Numbered from the stretch's first letter, positions 18,566 to 27,316 are shown. The stretch is DNA of 64,000 bases from Clostridium_I sp047718555 (GCF_047718555.1 NZ_JBDNRK010000002.1:62001-126000); one strand, 5' to 3'. Translations and numbers: made by a program. The notes: generated from the letters alone by a model not told the origin.

Positions 18566-19399
18566 TTATTTCATATTAAATCCGCTTGATAATGCATCAG
18601 CACCCAAAAATCTTCTTAAAATGAACAAAAGTATAACAGTAGGAATAATTAATATGCAGGCTAATACTGCACCAGCTGTTGCAGGGTAATCTATTATTAT
18701 TGAATACATTGCAACTGGTATTGTTTTTATATCCGGCATACCTATAAGTAAAGTACCCTGTGCTTCTTCCATAGATGCTAAAAAAGTAAATATAGATGCT
18801 GTAATAATTCCAGGCAGCGCTAAAGGTAATGTAATGTGCCTAAAGGTTTGCCATGCGGTGGCTCCAACATCTCGTGCTGCTTCTTCCTGCTGTTTATGTA
18901 TACTTTTAAATGCTCCTGCAGGTATCCAGGTCATAAACATCAATGTATTTACAATGTGTACTAAAATAACCCCCAACAGGGTTCCCATAAGCTTTAATTT
19001 AAAAAATACAACACCAATCATTATATACAATCCTATTTTAGGAAATGCATTAGATATTAAAAAAGAAAATAAAAACACTCTTCTTAAGGGAAAATCATAT
19101 CTGGCAAAAGCATAGGCTGCTGGTATACATATTATTATTGATAATACAGTGGTTATTATTGCAAGTAAGAATGAAAGCATCACAGCTCCCGCTAAATCAT
19201 CTTGACTCAATACAAACCCCCACCATTTAAAGGAAAATGCCTGTGGGAGAAAGGATGGATATTGATAACTTTCTCCAAAGGCTAGCATTATAAGATGTAA
19301 AATTGGAAAAAAGAAAAATATTAAAAAAATTCCAAATAGACAATAACCAAAAAAATTTTTCTTTCCCAGAGTATAGTATAATCTCTTTACACTGTTCAT
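18566..19399 (-). CDS. ABC importer permease (PotC type)
   Basis: 277 residues from the ATG at 19399, six membrane segments, EAA loop EAARDVGATAWQTFRHITLPL. The longer frame from 19417 overlaps the GDPD gene; GAGGGTGAT lies just before the inner ATG, which is preferred. Forms a heterodimer with the permease at 15432-16271. Confidence 0.87.
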   Translation of the reverse strand: MNSVKRLYYTLGKKNFFGYCLFGIFLIFFFFPILHLIMLAFGESYQYPSFLPQAFSFKWWGFVLSQDDLAGAVMLSFLLAIITTVLSIIICIPAAYAFARYDFPLRRVFLFSFLISNAFPKIGLYIMIGVVFFKLKLMGTLLGVILVHIVNTLMFMTWIPAGAFKSIHKQQEEAARDVGATAWQTFRHITLPLALPGIITASIFTFLASMEEAQGTLLIGMPDIKTIPVAMYSIIIDYPATAGAVLACILIIPTVILLFILRRFLGADALSSGFNMK

Positions 19400-19403
19400 A
19401 TAA

Positions 19404-20087
19404 TCACCCTCTATCATCTTTAATTTCTGATATTAAATTTTTTAAAACATCTACTCTCTTTGTTGTTATGGAGTTCACCTCTAAATCTATCATTCTCTTC
19501 ATATTTTCATTATCATCAACTGTCCATATAGAGGACATCATTTTTCTTTCTTTGCAAACATTTATTAATTCAGGTGTTACAAGTCTGTAATTTATGTTTA
19601 CCCCCAAAATGTTTAAGGATTCTAATTCATCAATCAGTCTATTTAAATAGTCCTTATTGCTTAACTCTGTTACATTTAGCTTAGGAATACCTAAATTTAT
19701 GAAGTAATTTGCTCCTTTAAGAATTTCCATACTATCAATTAACGACTGGTAGTCAAGCCCGGTAAAAAATACTCTGTCCTTCAAACCAAAACCTAAAATA
19801 GTGTTGTTGAGTTTGGCAAGTAATTTAGTATCTTTAATATCAACATTTAATAACACAGTCTCTTCCCTCTTTATTATTTCCAGAACTTCTTCCAGTCTTA
19901 GATACTTTCCAAATGCCTTTGGCTTATCATGGCAAAGAACTAAATTTCCATTTGCATCAATATTTAAATCAATTTCTATAATATCTGCTCCATGTTTTAT
20001 TCCTTCTTCAACTGCTTCTATACTATCCATTTTTGTTCCCATACAGCCTGCATGTGCAGTTATATTTATTTTATTTTCATTTATCAT
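19404..20087 (-). CDS. Glycerophosphodiester phosphodiesterase-like protein
   Basis: First gene of the operon. It hydrolyses glycerophosphodiesters to glycerol-3-phosphate and an alcohol in characterised relatives. The family elements are ITAHAG (usually HRG), GADIIEIDLNIDANGNLVLCHD (metal ligands Glu/Asp and the second catalytic His) and NVDIKDT (usually IEIK). The typical PENT motif reads MDSIEA, so the active site is somewhat divergent: the Arg after the first His and the ENT Glu are replaced. A different phosphodiester substrate is possible. No signal peptide. AAGGAGG precedes the ATG; two palindromes lie 31-58 bp upstream. Confidence 0.82.
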   Translation of the reverse strand: MINENKINITAHAGCMGTKMDSIEAVEEGIKHGADIIEIDLNIDANGNLVLCHDKPKAFGKYLRLEEVLEIIKREETVLLNVDIKDTKLLAKLNNTILGFGLKDRVFFTGLDYQSLIDSMEILKGANYFINLGIPKLNVTELSNKDYLNRLIDELESLNILGVNINYRLVTPELINVCKERKMMSSIWTVDDNENMKRMIDLEVNSITTKRVDVLKNLISEIKDDRG

Positions 20088-20117
20088 AATAAAATCTAAC
20101 CTCCTTTTAATTCATAT

Positions 20118-20145
20118 CTGTCAGACAGTTAAAGCTGTCCGACAG
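20118..20145. promoter_or_regulatory. Tandem operator palindromes of the phosphodiester operon
   Basis: CTGTC-A-GACAG (20118-20128) and CTGTC-C-GACAG (20135-20145), centres 17 bp apart and each followed by TTAA. A third half-site CTGTCAATG follows at 20159; on the minus strand it contains TTGACA. They lie just upstream of the GDPD start and are probable binding sites of the GntR/UTRA protein encoded last in the operon. Confidence 0.6.
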
Positions 20146-20204
20146 TTAATAGTTTATACTGTCAATGTTAAGTGAATCTTTTCATTTGGTTAAGTCGGCG
20201 TTAA

Positions 20205-20386
20205 ATCATCAATGAATCTTACTCAGTGGGAGTTTGTATTCCCACTGAGTTTAGATGAATTATCCAGGGACGTGCCGGTGTTATCTCCACCTTTAGAAAA
20301 GCAGAGAACCAAAATCTTAGATTTTGTGTGAATCGCTTTCGCTGTGTGCGGTGGAGTGTTACAGCGGCTAGTCATCGGATAAAAAT
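20205..20386 (-). repeat. Structured intergenic repeat, copy S2 (extended loop)
   Basis: On the minus strand it reads nearly as copy S3 (26946-27073), with the same CCGATGACTA and CACGTCCCTGGATAATTCATC blocks. The inner hairpin CTCCACC/GGTGGAG has a 58-nt loop (20292-20349) instead of 7 nt. Stem GCCG/CGGC replaces GCCA/TGGC of S3, a compensatory change. Lies between asnS and the GDPD operon. Confidence 0.7.
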
Positions 20387-20494
20387 TACAATAATGTATA
20401 ATAAATTATATTATTTGTCAATTTATCATTTAAATATATATAGTTTTTCTTATTCAAAATTATATTAAAACGCTAATAAACTACAAAAAATAAT

Positions 20495-20539
20495 AATTAG
20501 GCAAGTAATTTTTAAATCATAAAAATTACTTGCCTAATT
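20495..20539 (-). terminator. Terminator of asnS
   Basis: A perfect 19-bp stem (20495-20513 with 20521-20539); the A-run at 20485-20490 gives the U tract on the minus strand. Confidence 0.85.
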
Positions 20540-20582
20540 GGAGATAATATAAAATTATTAACAATTCAACTGTAAACATATA

Positions 20583-21974
20583 CTAAAATTCTGCTGAACC
20601 CGTAGTTCTAGGGAATGGTATTACATCTCTTATATTTGTCATTCCTGTTATATACATTATAATTCTTTCGAAACCTAGACCAAAGCCAGCATGCTTTGTT
20701 TCCCCATACTTTCTAAGTTCTAAATACCACCAATAGTCTTCTTTATTAAGTCCTAATTCTGACATTCTAGCTTCAAGGACATCTAATCTTTCTTCCCTTT
20801 GGCTTCCCCCTATTATTTCACCTATTCCTGGTACAAGTAAGTCTGCTGCTGCTACAGTTTTATTGTCATCGTTAATTCTCATATAAAAAGCCTTTATGTC
20901 TTTCGGATAATCCGTTACAAATAGAGGTTTTTTAAATACCTTCTCAGTTAAATATCTTTCATGCTCAGTCTGAAGATCAATTCCCCATTTAACCTCATAC
21001 TGAAATTTTTCATTTGATTTTTCAAGTATATCTATGGCTTCAGTATAAGTTATTTTACCAAAATCCGAATTTACTACATTCTGCAATCTATCAAAAAGAG
21101 TTTTATCTACAAATTTATTAAAAAATTCCATTTCCTCTGGAGCATTTTCCATGACATAATTTATAACATATTTCACCATAGCTTCTGCAAGTATCATATC
21201 ATCTTCAAGGTCTGCAAATGCTATTTCAGGCTCAATCATCCAAAATTCCGCTGCATGCCTCCCGGTATATGAATTCTCAGCCCTAAAAGTTGGCCCAAAG
21301 GTGTAAACATTTCTAAAAGCAAGTGCAAAACTTTCTGCTGAAAGCTGACCACTGACAGTAAGATTTGTTTCTTTTCCAAAAAAGTCCTTTGAATAATCTA
21401 CTTCTCCATCATTATTTTTAGGAATATTGTTTAAATCCAAAGTAGTTAATTCAAACATTTCTCCTGCACCTTCACAGTCACTACCTGTAATTATAGGAGT
21501 GTTAACATATACAAAGTTTTTATCCTGAAAAAACTTATGTATTGCAAAGGCAGCTAAAGAACGTACCCTAAATACTGCTGAAAAAGTGTTACTCCTTGGT
21601 CTTAAATGTGCAATTGTTCTCAAATACTCTAATGTATGTCTCTTCTTCTGTAGAGGATAATCCACACTAGAATTTCCTTCTATGATAATATTTTTTGCAT
21701 GTATTTCAAAAGGTTGTTTTGCTTCTGGAGTTAGAACTACAATACCTTCTATATCCAATGAAGAGCTGATAGAAATTTTACATATATCTTTAAAATTTTC
21801 AAGACTTCTTTCAAAGACAATTTGAATATTTTTAAAAAAGCTTCCATCATTTAACTCTATAAATCCAAAGGCGTTGGATGCTCTTATAGTCCTCACCCAG
21901 CCTGATATTTTTATATCTTTCTCATTGTACTTTTCTATCTCTCTATAAAGCTCTTTTATAAGTACATTTTCCAT
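20583..21974 (-). CDS. asnS: Asparaginyl-tRNA synthetase
   Basis: Charges tRNA-Asn. 463 residues: N-terminal OB-fold anticodon-binding domain (ISGWVRTIRASNAFGFIELNDG), then the class II core with TFRAENSYTGRHAAEFWMIEPE (motif 2 region) and GLGFERIIMYITGMTNIRDVIPFPR (motif 3). The C-terminus PFPRTTGSAEF is typical of AsnRS. AGGAGGA lies before the ATG. The leader contains a terminator-like hairpin (22008-22040). Its neighbour asnB makes asparagine, so the two divergent genes are functionally linked. Confidence 0.95.
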   Translation of the reverse strand: MENVLIKELYREIEKYNEKDIKISGWVRTIRASNAFGFIELNDGSFFKNIQIVFERSLENFKDICKISISSSLDIEGIVVLTPEAKQPFEIHAKNIIIEGNSSVDYPLQKKRHTLEYLRTIAHLRPRSNTFSAVFRVRSLAAFAIHKFFQDKNFVYVNTPIITGSDCEGAGEMFELTTLDLNNIPKNNDGEVDYSKDFFGKETNLTVSGQLSAESFALAFRNVYTFGPTFRAENSYTGRHAAEFWMIEPEIAFADLEDDMILAEAMVKYVINYVMENAPEEMEFFNKFVDKTLFDRLQNVVNSDFGKITYTEAIDILEKSNEKFQYEVKWGIDLQTEHERYLTEKVFKKPLFVTDYPKDIKAFYMRINDDNKTVAAADLLVPGIGEIIGGSQREERLDVLEARMSELGLNKEDYWWYLELRKYGETKHAGFGLGFERIIMYITGMTNIRDVIPFPRTTGSAEF

Positions 21975-22007
21975 TTTTCTTCCTCCTACAAAATCATAAA
22001 TAAAAGA

Positions 22008-22040
22008 CCTTTCTTCCCTAATAATTTAAAGGGCGAAAGG
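22008..22040 (-). promoter_or_regulatory. Terminator-like hairpin in the asnS leader
   Basis: CCTTTC-tt-CCCT (22008-22019) pairs with AGGG-c-GAAAGG (22030-22040). On the minus strand TCTTTTATTT follows, 34 nt before the asnS ATG. This looks like an attenuator. I found no T-box AGGGTGGNACCGCG sequence. Confidence 0.5.
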
Positions 22041-22548
22041 ACAGTTGGTATTATTACACTTGCTGCCATAGAAATGTTCAAAATATGATAAGATTTAAGA
22101 TTAAGGTAGTAAAAACTATACTAATCCATTTTAACATATAGAACCCCTCTAAGCCTACTTGAAAACTCTTATATATTAATTTTAAAATATTTTTTATATA
22201 AATACTATACATAATGTAAATTTTTATTTATTATTAAATCCATTTATTCATACATGTCATTTCATAATTGATAATTATCTTAGATTATATATAGATATTA
22301 TTGACATATTTCTAATTTATTAAGCTTATTTACACGAAAATTATAATATTTGATTCAATATATGTCAACTACTTACACCTATTTTCAAAGCAATTAACCT
22401 ATAATAGATGTAATAATACTATCTCATTATATTTAAAATATTTCATCTTTAATAAAATATATGTAATATATAATCAAATTGCTCCTAAACTAGAATAAAT
22501 ATTCATAATTAAATAAAAATATTTTGTTATTAGTAAATTGTCTTCTAT
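22041..22548. other. AT-rich divergent region between asnS and asnB
   Basis: About 500 bp without coding potential on either strand; the promoters of asnS and asnB should lie here, but no hexamer pair stands out from the AT-rich background. Confidence 0.4.
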
Positions 22549-22606
22549 AAGGCGTGAAAATAAATAGTAAGTGAGAGATGATTGTATAATTATTTGAATG
22601 TGCCTA
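22549..22606. repeat. Intergenic inverted-end repeat, short form (copy 3)
   Basis: 58 bp: AAGGCGTGAAAATAAATAGT at the left, ATTTGAATGTGCCTA at the right. Lies in the asnB leader. Confidence 0.65.
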
Positions 22607-22690
22607 ATACTTTCTCATTCCTCGTAACTAATATTAAGCATATATCATACAATGTATTATATATTACTAATAATAATGGAGATTGATATA

Positions 22691-24532
22691 ATGTGTGGAA
22701 TTGCAGGCTGGGTTAATTTTAAAGAAAATATATTATATAATAAATATATCATAGAAAACATGACTGATACCTTAAAACAAAGGGGACCTGATGAGCTAGG
22801 ATATTATCTTTCAAAACATACACTTCTAGGTCATAGAAGATTAGTTGTTGTTGATCCTTCAGGCGGAAAACAACCTATGATAAAAACCTTAAATAATAAT
22901 AAATTCGTACTAGTATATAATGGAGAATTATATAATACAGAAGATTTAAGAAAAACGCTTATAGCAGAAGGCTACCAATTTGATTCTTATTCGGATACCG
23001 AAGTATTATTAACAGCTTATATTCATTGGGGATATAAATGTGTGGAGTATATTAACGGAATTTATGCCTTTGGAATTTGGGATGAAAAAAATAGAAGCCT
23101 ATTTTTAGCAAGAGATCCTCTTGGCGTAAAACCTTTATTTTATAGCATAAAAAACAATTCTATTATATTTGGATCGGAAATCAAAACAGTGCTTGCTCAT
23201 CCAGACGTAAAGCCTATATTAACTAGAGAAGGCTTAACTGAGATATTTGGTCTTGGGCCAGGTCGTGCTCCAGATAGCGGCGTATTTAAAGATATATATG
23301 AAATACCACCAGCACATTGTGGAATATATACTCCTTATGGCTTTAAAGTTGAGGAATACTGGAAATTGAAAAGTGAACCCCATACAGAAAATGTAGAAGA
23401 AACAGCTGAGCATTTAAGAAATTTACTGGGAGATGCCGTAAAAAGACAGCTTGTTTCAGATGTACCTGTTGGCACTTTCCTATCCGGCGGTCTGGATTCT
23501 AGTGCCATTTCTGCTTTCACAGCAGAGGAATTTAAAAAACATGGGAAAATTTTAGATACTTATTCAATAGATTATGAAGATAATTCAAAATATTTTAAGG
23601 CAAACGAATTTCAACCTAACTCCGACAGTGAATGGGCCATAAAAATGCATGAATTTATAGGCAGTAATCATCATGGCATAGTAAATAGTAATAAGGATTT
23701 AGCTGATGCTCTAGTTGATGCAGTGAAGGCCAATGATTTACCGGGAATGGCAGATATAGACTCTTCTTTCTACCTTTTCTGTAAAGCTGTGAGAAAGGAA
23801 AAAACTGTTACTTTATCAGGTGAATGTGCTGATGAAATATTTGGTGGATATCCTTGGTATAGAAGAGCAGAAGATATAAATGCAAATACCTTTCCATGGT
23901 CAAAATCTGTCAGTGAAAGGACTAAAATACTAAGTGGTGATTTAAAAAAACTTGACCTAGATAGCTATGTAAGATATCACTATGAAAATACACTAAAACA
24001 AGTTCCACATCTTGACGGCGAAAGCAACTATGCTCATCGAATGAGAGAGCTTTTCTATCTTAACATGAAATGGTTTATGCTTACTTTGCTCACTAGAAAT
24101 GATCGTATGAGCATGGCAAGTAATCTAGAAGTAAGAATTCCTTTCGCCGATTATAGGTTAGTTCAATATGCTTTTAATATTCCTCCAGAAATACGTTTTT
24201 ATGGCGATAGAGAAAAGGGTATTCTAAGAAAAGCCTTAAAGGGAATACTTCCTGAGGATATTATTTACAGGAAAAAAAGTCCATATCCTAAAACTCATAA
24301 CCCTAACTACACTAAAATAGTTCAAAAATGGCTAGATAATATTTTAGATGATCCCAATTCTCCTATACTTCAATTAATTGATTTATCTGTAGTAAGAGAA
24401 ATTGTGAAAACTGGAGGAGAATCCTATAAAAAACCATGGTATGGTCAATTGATGACAGGTCCTCAGCTCATAGCCTATCTTATTCAAGTAGATACATGGC
24501 TAAGATTATATAATGTAGATGTACAAATATAG
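22691..24532 (+). CDS. asnB: Asparagine synthase (glutamine-hydrolysing)
   Basis: Makes asparagine from aspartate, ATP and glutamine. The glutaminase domain needs Cys at position 2, which fixes the start at ATG 22691 (MCGIAGWVNF) rather than the upstream in-frame ATG at 22652; GGAG lies 9 nt before it. The N-terminal half shows RGPDELGYY, HRRLVVVDP, YNGELYN and SYSDTEVLL. The synthetase half has the PP-loop FLSGGLDSSAISAF, SGECADEIFGGYPWY and RNDRMSMASNLEVRIPF. 613 residues, full length. Single gene with its own terminator. Confidence 0.95.
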   Translation: MCGIAGWVNFKENILYNKYIIENMTDTLKQRGPDELGYYLSKHTLLGHRRLVVVDPSGGKQPMIKTLNNNKFVLVYNGELYNTEDLRKTLIAEGYQFDSYSDTEVLLTAYIHWGYKCVEYINGIYAFGIWDEKNRSLFLARDPLGVKPLFYSIKNNSIIFGSEIKTVLAHPDVKPILTREGLTEIFGLGPGRAPDSGVFKDIYEIPPAHCGIYTPYGFKVEEYWKLKSEPHTENVEETAEHLRNLLGDAVKRQLVSDVPVGTFLSGGLDSSAISAFTAEEFKKHGKILDTYSIDYEDNSKYFKANEFQPNSDSEWAIKMHEFIGSNHHGIVNSNKDLADALVDAVKANDLPGMADIDSSFYLFCKAVRKEKTVTLSGECADEIFGGYPWYRRAEDINANTFPWSKSVSERTKILSGDLKKLDLDSYVRYHYENTLKQVPHLDGESNYAHRMRELFYLNMKWFMLTLLTRNDRMSMASNLEVRIPFADYRLVQYAFNIPPEIRFYGDREKGILRKALKGILPEDIIYRKKSPYPKTHNPNYTKIVQKWLDNILDDPNSPILQLIDLSVVREIVKTGGESYKKPWYGQLMTGPQLIAYLIQVDTWLRLYNVDVQI

Positions 24533-24533
24533 C

Positions 24534-24569
24534 ATTAAAGGCCAGCAACAAATGCTGCTGGCCTTTAAT
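24534..24569. terminator. Bidirectional terminator between asnB and rubredoxin gene
   Basis: A perfect 14-bp stem (24534-24547 with 24556-24569) with A/T-rich flanks on both sides; it serves the convergent asnB and rubredoxin genes. Confidence 0.8.
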
Positions 24570-24573
24570 TTTC

Positions 24574-24738
24574 CTATTCTTCTACTTCTTCGAACTGATC
24601 CTTACCTACTCCACATAAAGGACATACCCAATCCTCAGGGATATCTTCAAAAGCTGTTCCAGGATTTACTCCATTATCTGGATCTCCATCTTCTGGGTCG
24701 TAAATATAACCACATACTACACATGTATATTTTTTCAT
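24574..24738 (-). CDS. Rubredoxin
   Basis: A 54-residue electron carrier. Four cysteines in two knuckles, CVVCGY and CPLCGV, bind one iron; between them lies DPEDGDPDNGVNPGTAFEDIP with conserved Tyr, Trp and Pro. It is almost identical to C. pasteurianum rubredoxin. GGAGG lies 7 nt upstream of the ATG at 24738. It lies downstream of peroxiredoxin, glutaredoxin and TrxR genes in the same orientation and probably takes part in peroxide and oxygen reduction. Confidence 0.95.
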   Translation of the reverse strand: MKKYTCVVCGYIYDPEDGDPDNGVNPGTAFEDIPEDWVCPLCGVGKDQFEEVEE

Positions 24739-24922
24739 AAAAATTCCTCCAATACCTTAGTAAAATTTTTAATGTACTTTATTTTATATTACAATAATTA
24801 AATAAATATTTCTACCTTATCATGACTAAAAATCTATATTTAAGAAAATTATCTAAACTTAGTGAATAATAGATAATACCCACCAAGTTTAGATAAAATA
24901 TACATATAGTAAAATACTACAT

Positions 24923-25459
24923 CTATAGGTTAGGATCTCCCTCATGCCAATCCACTGCACATAATCCTCCATTTTGGAAAGCCTTTAATACACGGAGCGT
25001 TTCGTCAACACTTCTCCCCACATTAAGATCGTGTATAACAGAATACCTTACTATTCCCTCAGGATCAATTATAAACAATCCCCTTAGGGCAATACCCTCT
25101 TCTTTTATTTGTACCCCATATTTTTCGCTTACTTCAGTTGTTTTATCAGAAGCAATAGGAAAATTAATTTTACCAAGTCCACCTTCTTTCACATCTTGCT
25201 TAATCCAAGCTTCATGAGAATACTGACTGTCACAACTTACTGCTAATAGCTCCGCTTTTAAATCTCTAAATTCTTCAGCTCTTTTGCTAAAGCCTGTAAT
25301 CTCTGTTGGGCAAACAAAAGTAAAATCTAAAGGATAAAAAAACATTACCAACCATTTGTCTTTATAATCGCCTAGTTTAATCTCAGTAAAACCACTACCA
25401 TCGCCCTTGACAGCATTCATCTTAAATTCCGGTGCTGCTTTTCCCACTAGTCTTTCCAT
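24923..25459 (-). CDS. Peroxiredoxin (2-Cys, AhpC type)
   Basis: Reduces hydrogen peroxide and alkyl hydroperoxides. Peroxidatic Cys50 in DFTFVCPTEITGFSK, resolving Cys167 in GGLCAVDWHEG; Arg in the LFIIDPEGIVRYS region. 178 residues, as usual for the AhpC/Prx1 group. AAGGAGG precedes the ATG. It follows the glutaredoxin and TrxR-like genes, the trio described as a NADH-dependent AhpC-reducing chain in C. pasteurianum (Cp34, Cp9, Cp20). Confidence 0.93.
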   Translation of the reverse strand: MERLVGKAAPEFKMNAVKGDGSGFTEIKLGDYKDKWLVMFFYPLDFTFVCPTEITGFSKRAEEFRDLKAELLAVSCDSQYSHEAWIKQDVKEGGLGKINFPIASDKTTEVSEKYGVQIKEEGIALRGLFIIDPEGIVRYSVIHDLNVGRSVDETLRVLKAFQNGGLCAVDWHEGDPNL

Positions 25460-25547
25460 AAAATCGCCTCCTTTGTTTTTATAAGATATCTTAAAATGAA
25501 TACTTAGTTTATTTTAATGATTATTTTCAAATACAAAAACAGTACTG

Positions 25548-25787
25548 CTATACTGTAGCTTTATCTTTTATCAATTTATCTATTTCACCTTTGTTGAATC
25601 CAACTATAATATTTCCATCTATATTAATAACAGGTACACCTGATTGATTTGACAAACTACGCATTTCTTCTCTTTCTTTCATATCATCTGCTACATTTAC
25701 ATCAGTAAAATCTATACTTTTTGATTTTAAATACTCCTTAGTTTTCTTGCACCATGGACATGTTGGTGTTGAATATATTTTAATCAT
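25548..25787 (-). CDS. Glutaredoxin-like protein (Cp9 type)
   Basis: A 79-residue thioredoxin-fold protein with the redox motif CPWC (Cys10/Cys13) in IYSTPTCPWCKKT and the cis-Pro SGVPVINIDG. The frame opens at 25802, but GGAGGT inside those codons points to the ATG at 25787, 1 bp after the TrxR stop, so translation is probably coupled. It should carry electrons from the TrxR-like flavoprotein to the peroxiredoxin. Confidence 0.9.
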   Translation of the reverse strand: MIKIYSTPTCPWCKKTKEYLKSKSIDFTDVNVADDMKEREEMRSLSNQSGVPVINIDGNIIVGFNKGEIDKLIKDKATV

Positions 25788-25788
25788 A

Positions 25789-26715
25789 TTATTTACCTCC
25801 AATATATTTTTCAGCCATTAATGCGGCAATAGTGCCATCATTAACTGCTGTAGTAAGCTGTCTTATTGTTTTATTTCTAACGTCACCGGCTGCAAATACG
25901 CCTTTTATATTAGTTTCCATATTTTCATCAGTCTCTATATATCCCCATTTATTTATATTTATATAATCCTTAAAGAGTTCAGTCTTAGGCTCATAGCCAA
26001 TATAAACAAATACTCCATCTGCTTTCAAATCACTTTTTTCCTTTGTCTTTATATTCTCAATTATTATTTTCTCAATTTTATCTTCTCCAACAATATTTCT
26101 TATTTCACTATCCCATATTATTTTTATATTATTATGCTTAAATAATTCATCCTGAGAATATTTTTGTGCCTGGAAATAATCAAACTGATGTACTATAGTA
26201 ATGTTTTTCGCATATTTTGTTAAGAATATAGCTGCCTCTATAGCGGAATTTCCACCACCTACAACAACTACATCTTTACCTTGGTATAGAGCACCATCGC
26301 AGAGTTCACAGTAATGAATAACTTTTCCATGTAATTTTTCTTCCTCTGGTATGGGCAAATTTCTAGCTTTTGCTCCTGTAGCTATTATTACCGCTTTGGT
26401 TTTATATATAGTATCATCTGTTTCTATAATTTTTTCATCATCTGTTAATTTAACTCTCTGTATATTACCAAATTCATTTATATCTGCTCCAACTTTTTTA
26501 GCATGTTTTTCCATATTATCTGCTAAATCAGCTCCTGATATAACATCAAATCCCGGAAAATTTTCTACTGTATAGGTTTCTCTAATCTGTCCTCCTACAA
26601 GTTCATTTTCTAAAACTATAGTATTTAGTTTAGCTCTTAGTGCATAAATTGCAGCCGTAAGTCCTGCTGGACCTGCTCCGATTATAACCAAATCCAATTG
26701 CTTTTCTTCTTTCAT
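25789..26715 (-). CDS. Thioredoxin-reductase-like flavoprotein
   Basis: 308 residues: FAD motif IIGAGPAGLTAAIYAL, redox-active CELC (Cys136/Cys139), pyridine-nucleotide motif VVGGGNSAIEAA, and a C-terminal FAD motif GVFAAGDVR. The HRRxxxR motif that selects NADPH in classical TrxR is replaced by HQFDYFQ, which favours NADH, as reported for the C. pasteurianum homologue. First gene of the TrxR-Grx-Prx(-rubredoxin) cluster. Confidence 0.92.
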   Translation of the reverse strand: MKEEKQLDLVIIGAGPAGLTAAIYALRAKLNTIVLENELVGGQIRETYTVENFPGFDVISGADLADNMEKHAKKVGADINEFGNIQRVKLTDDEKIIETDDTIYKTKAVIIATGAKARNLPIPEEEKLHGKVIHYCELCDGALYQGKDVVVVGGGNSAIEAAIFLTKYAKNITIVHQFDYFQAQKYSQDELFKHNNIKIIWDSEIRNIVGEDKIEKIIIENIKTKEKSDLKADGVFVYIGYEPKTELFKDYININKWGYIETDENMETNIKGVFAAGDVRNKTIRQLTTAVNDGTIAALMAEKYIGGK

Positions 26716-26945
26716 GTCACAATCACCACCATATATTTATATAAGAAGAATTTTTCATGTTACTAATAATATTAACTTACTTAGTAGCTTAATCTTCACA
26801 TTAATTAACAATTATTATTAATTAATATTCTTTTTCTTTATATTAATAATTATAATACAACATAAAAAAATATGCAATATACCATAACATTCTTTTTTAC
26901 AGAATTATCAATATTTTTAATAATATACTTATAAATATGGAAAAC

Positions 26946-27073
26946 AAAATTTATCCGATGACTAGCCACTGTAACACTCCACCTTCTAAAGGTGGAGATA
27001 ACACTGGCACGTCCCTGGATAATTCATCTAAACTCAGTGGGAATACAAACTACCACTGAGTAAGATTCATTGA
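26946..27073 (+). repeat. Structured intergenic repeat, copy S3
   Basis: About 128 bp. ATCCGATGACTAGCCA, inner hairpin CTCCACC-7 nt-GGTGGAG, TGGC, ACGTCCCTGGATAATTCATC, then hairpin ACTCAGTGGG/CCACTGAGT and AAGATTCATTGAT. Compare S1 and S2. Lies between the TrxR gene and cotJA; apart from it the 26716-27316 gap is AT-rich and without genes. Confidence 0.7.
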
Positions 27074-27316
27074 TAATTTATTTTTCTAATAATCACAAAT
27101 TACATTTTATTAATATTATTATGCCATTACTCAAAATATGGTCAAATGTATCCATATCGAAATTATTACTTAAGAAATATTCTTTCCACAACTGCTTTTT
27201 TAATTCAATAAACTTTTTTACAAGTCTACTGCTAACACTTTTATTTTTTATTACACATATTTTTCCTATTATGAATATTCTATTATTGTAAGTTAAATTT
27301 AAGAGGTGAAAATATA

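Noticed and set aside
21975..22140. T-box leader before asnS
   Set aside because: No AGGGTGGNACCGCG-like antiterminator and too short a leader; only a terminator-like hairpin is visible.
27070..27291. 73-codon plus-strand ORF before cotJA
   Set aside because: AT-rich low-complexity reading with no ribosome-binding site or homology.
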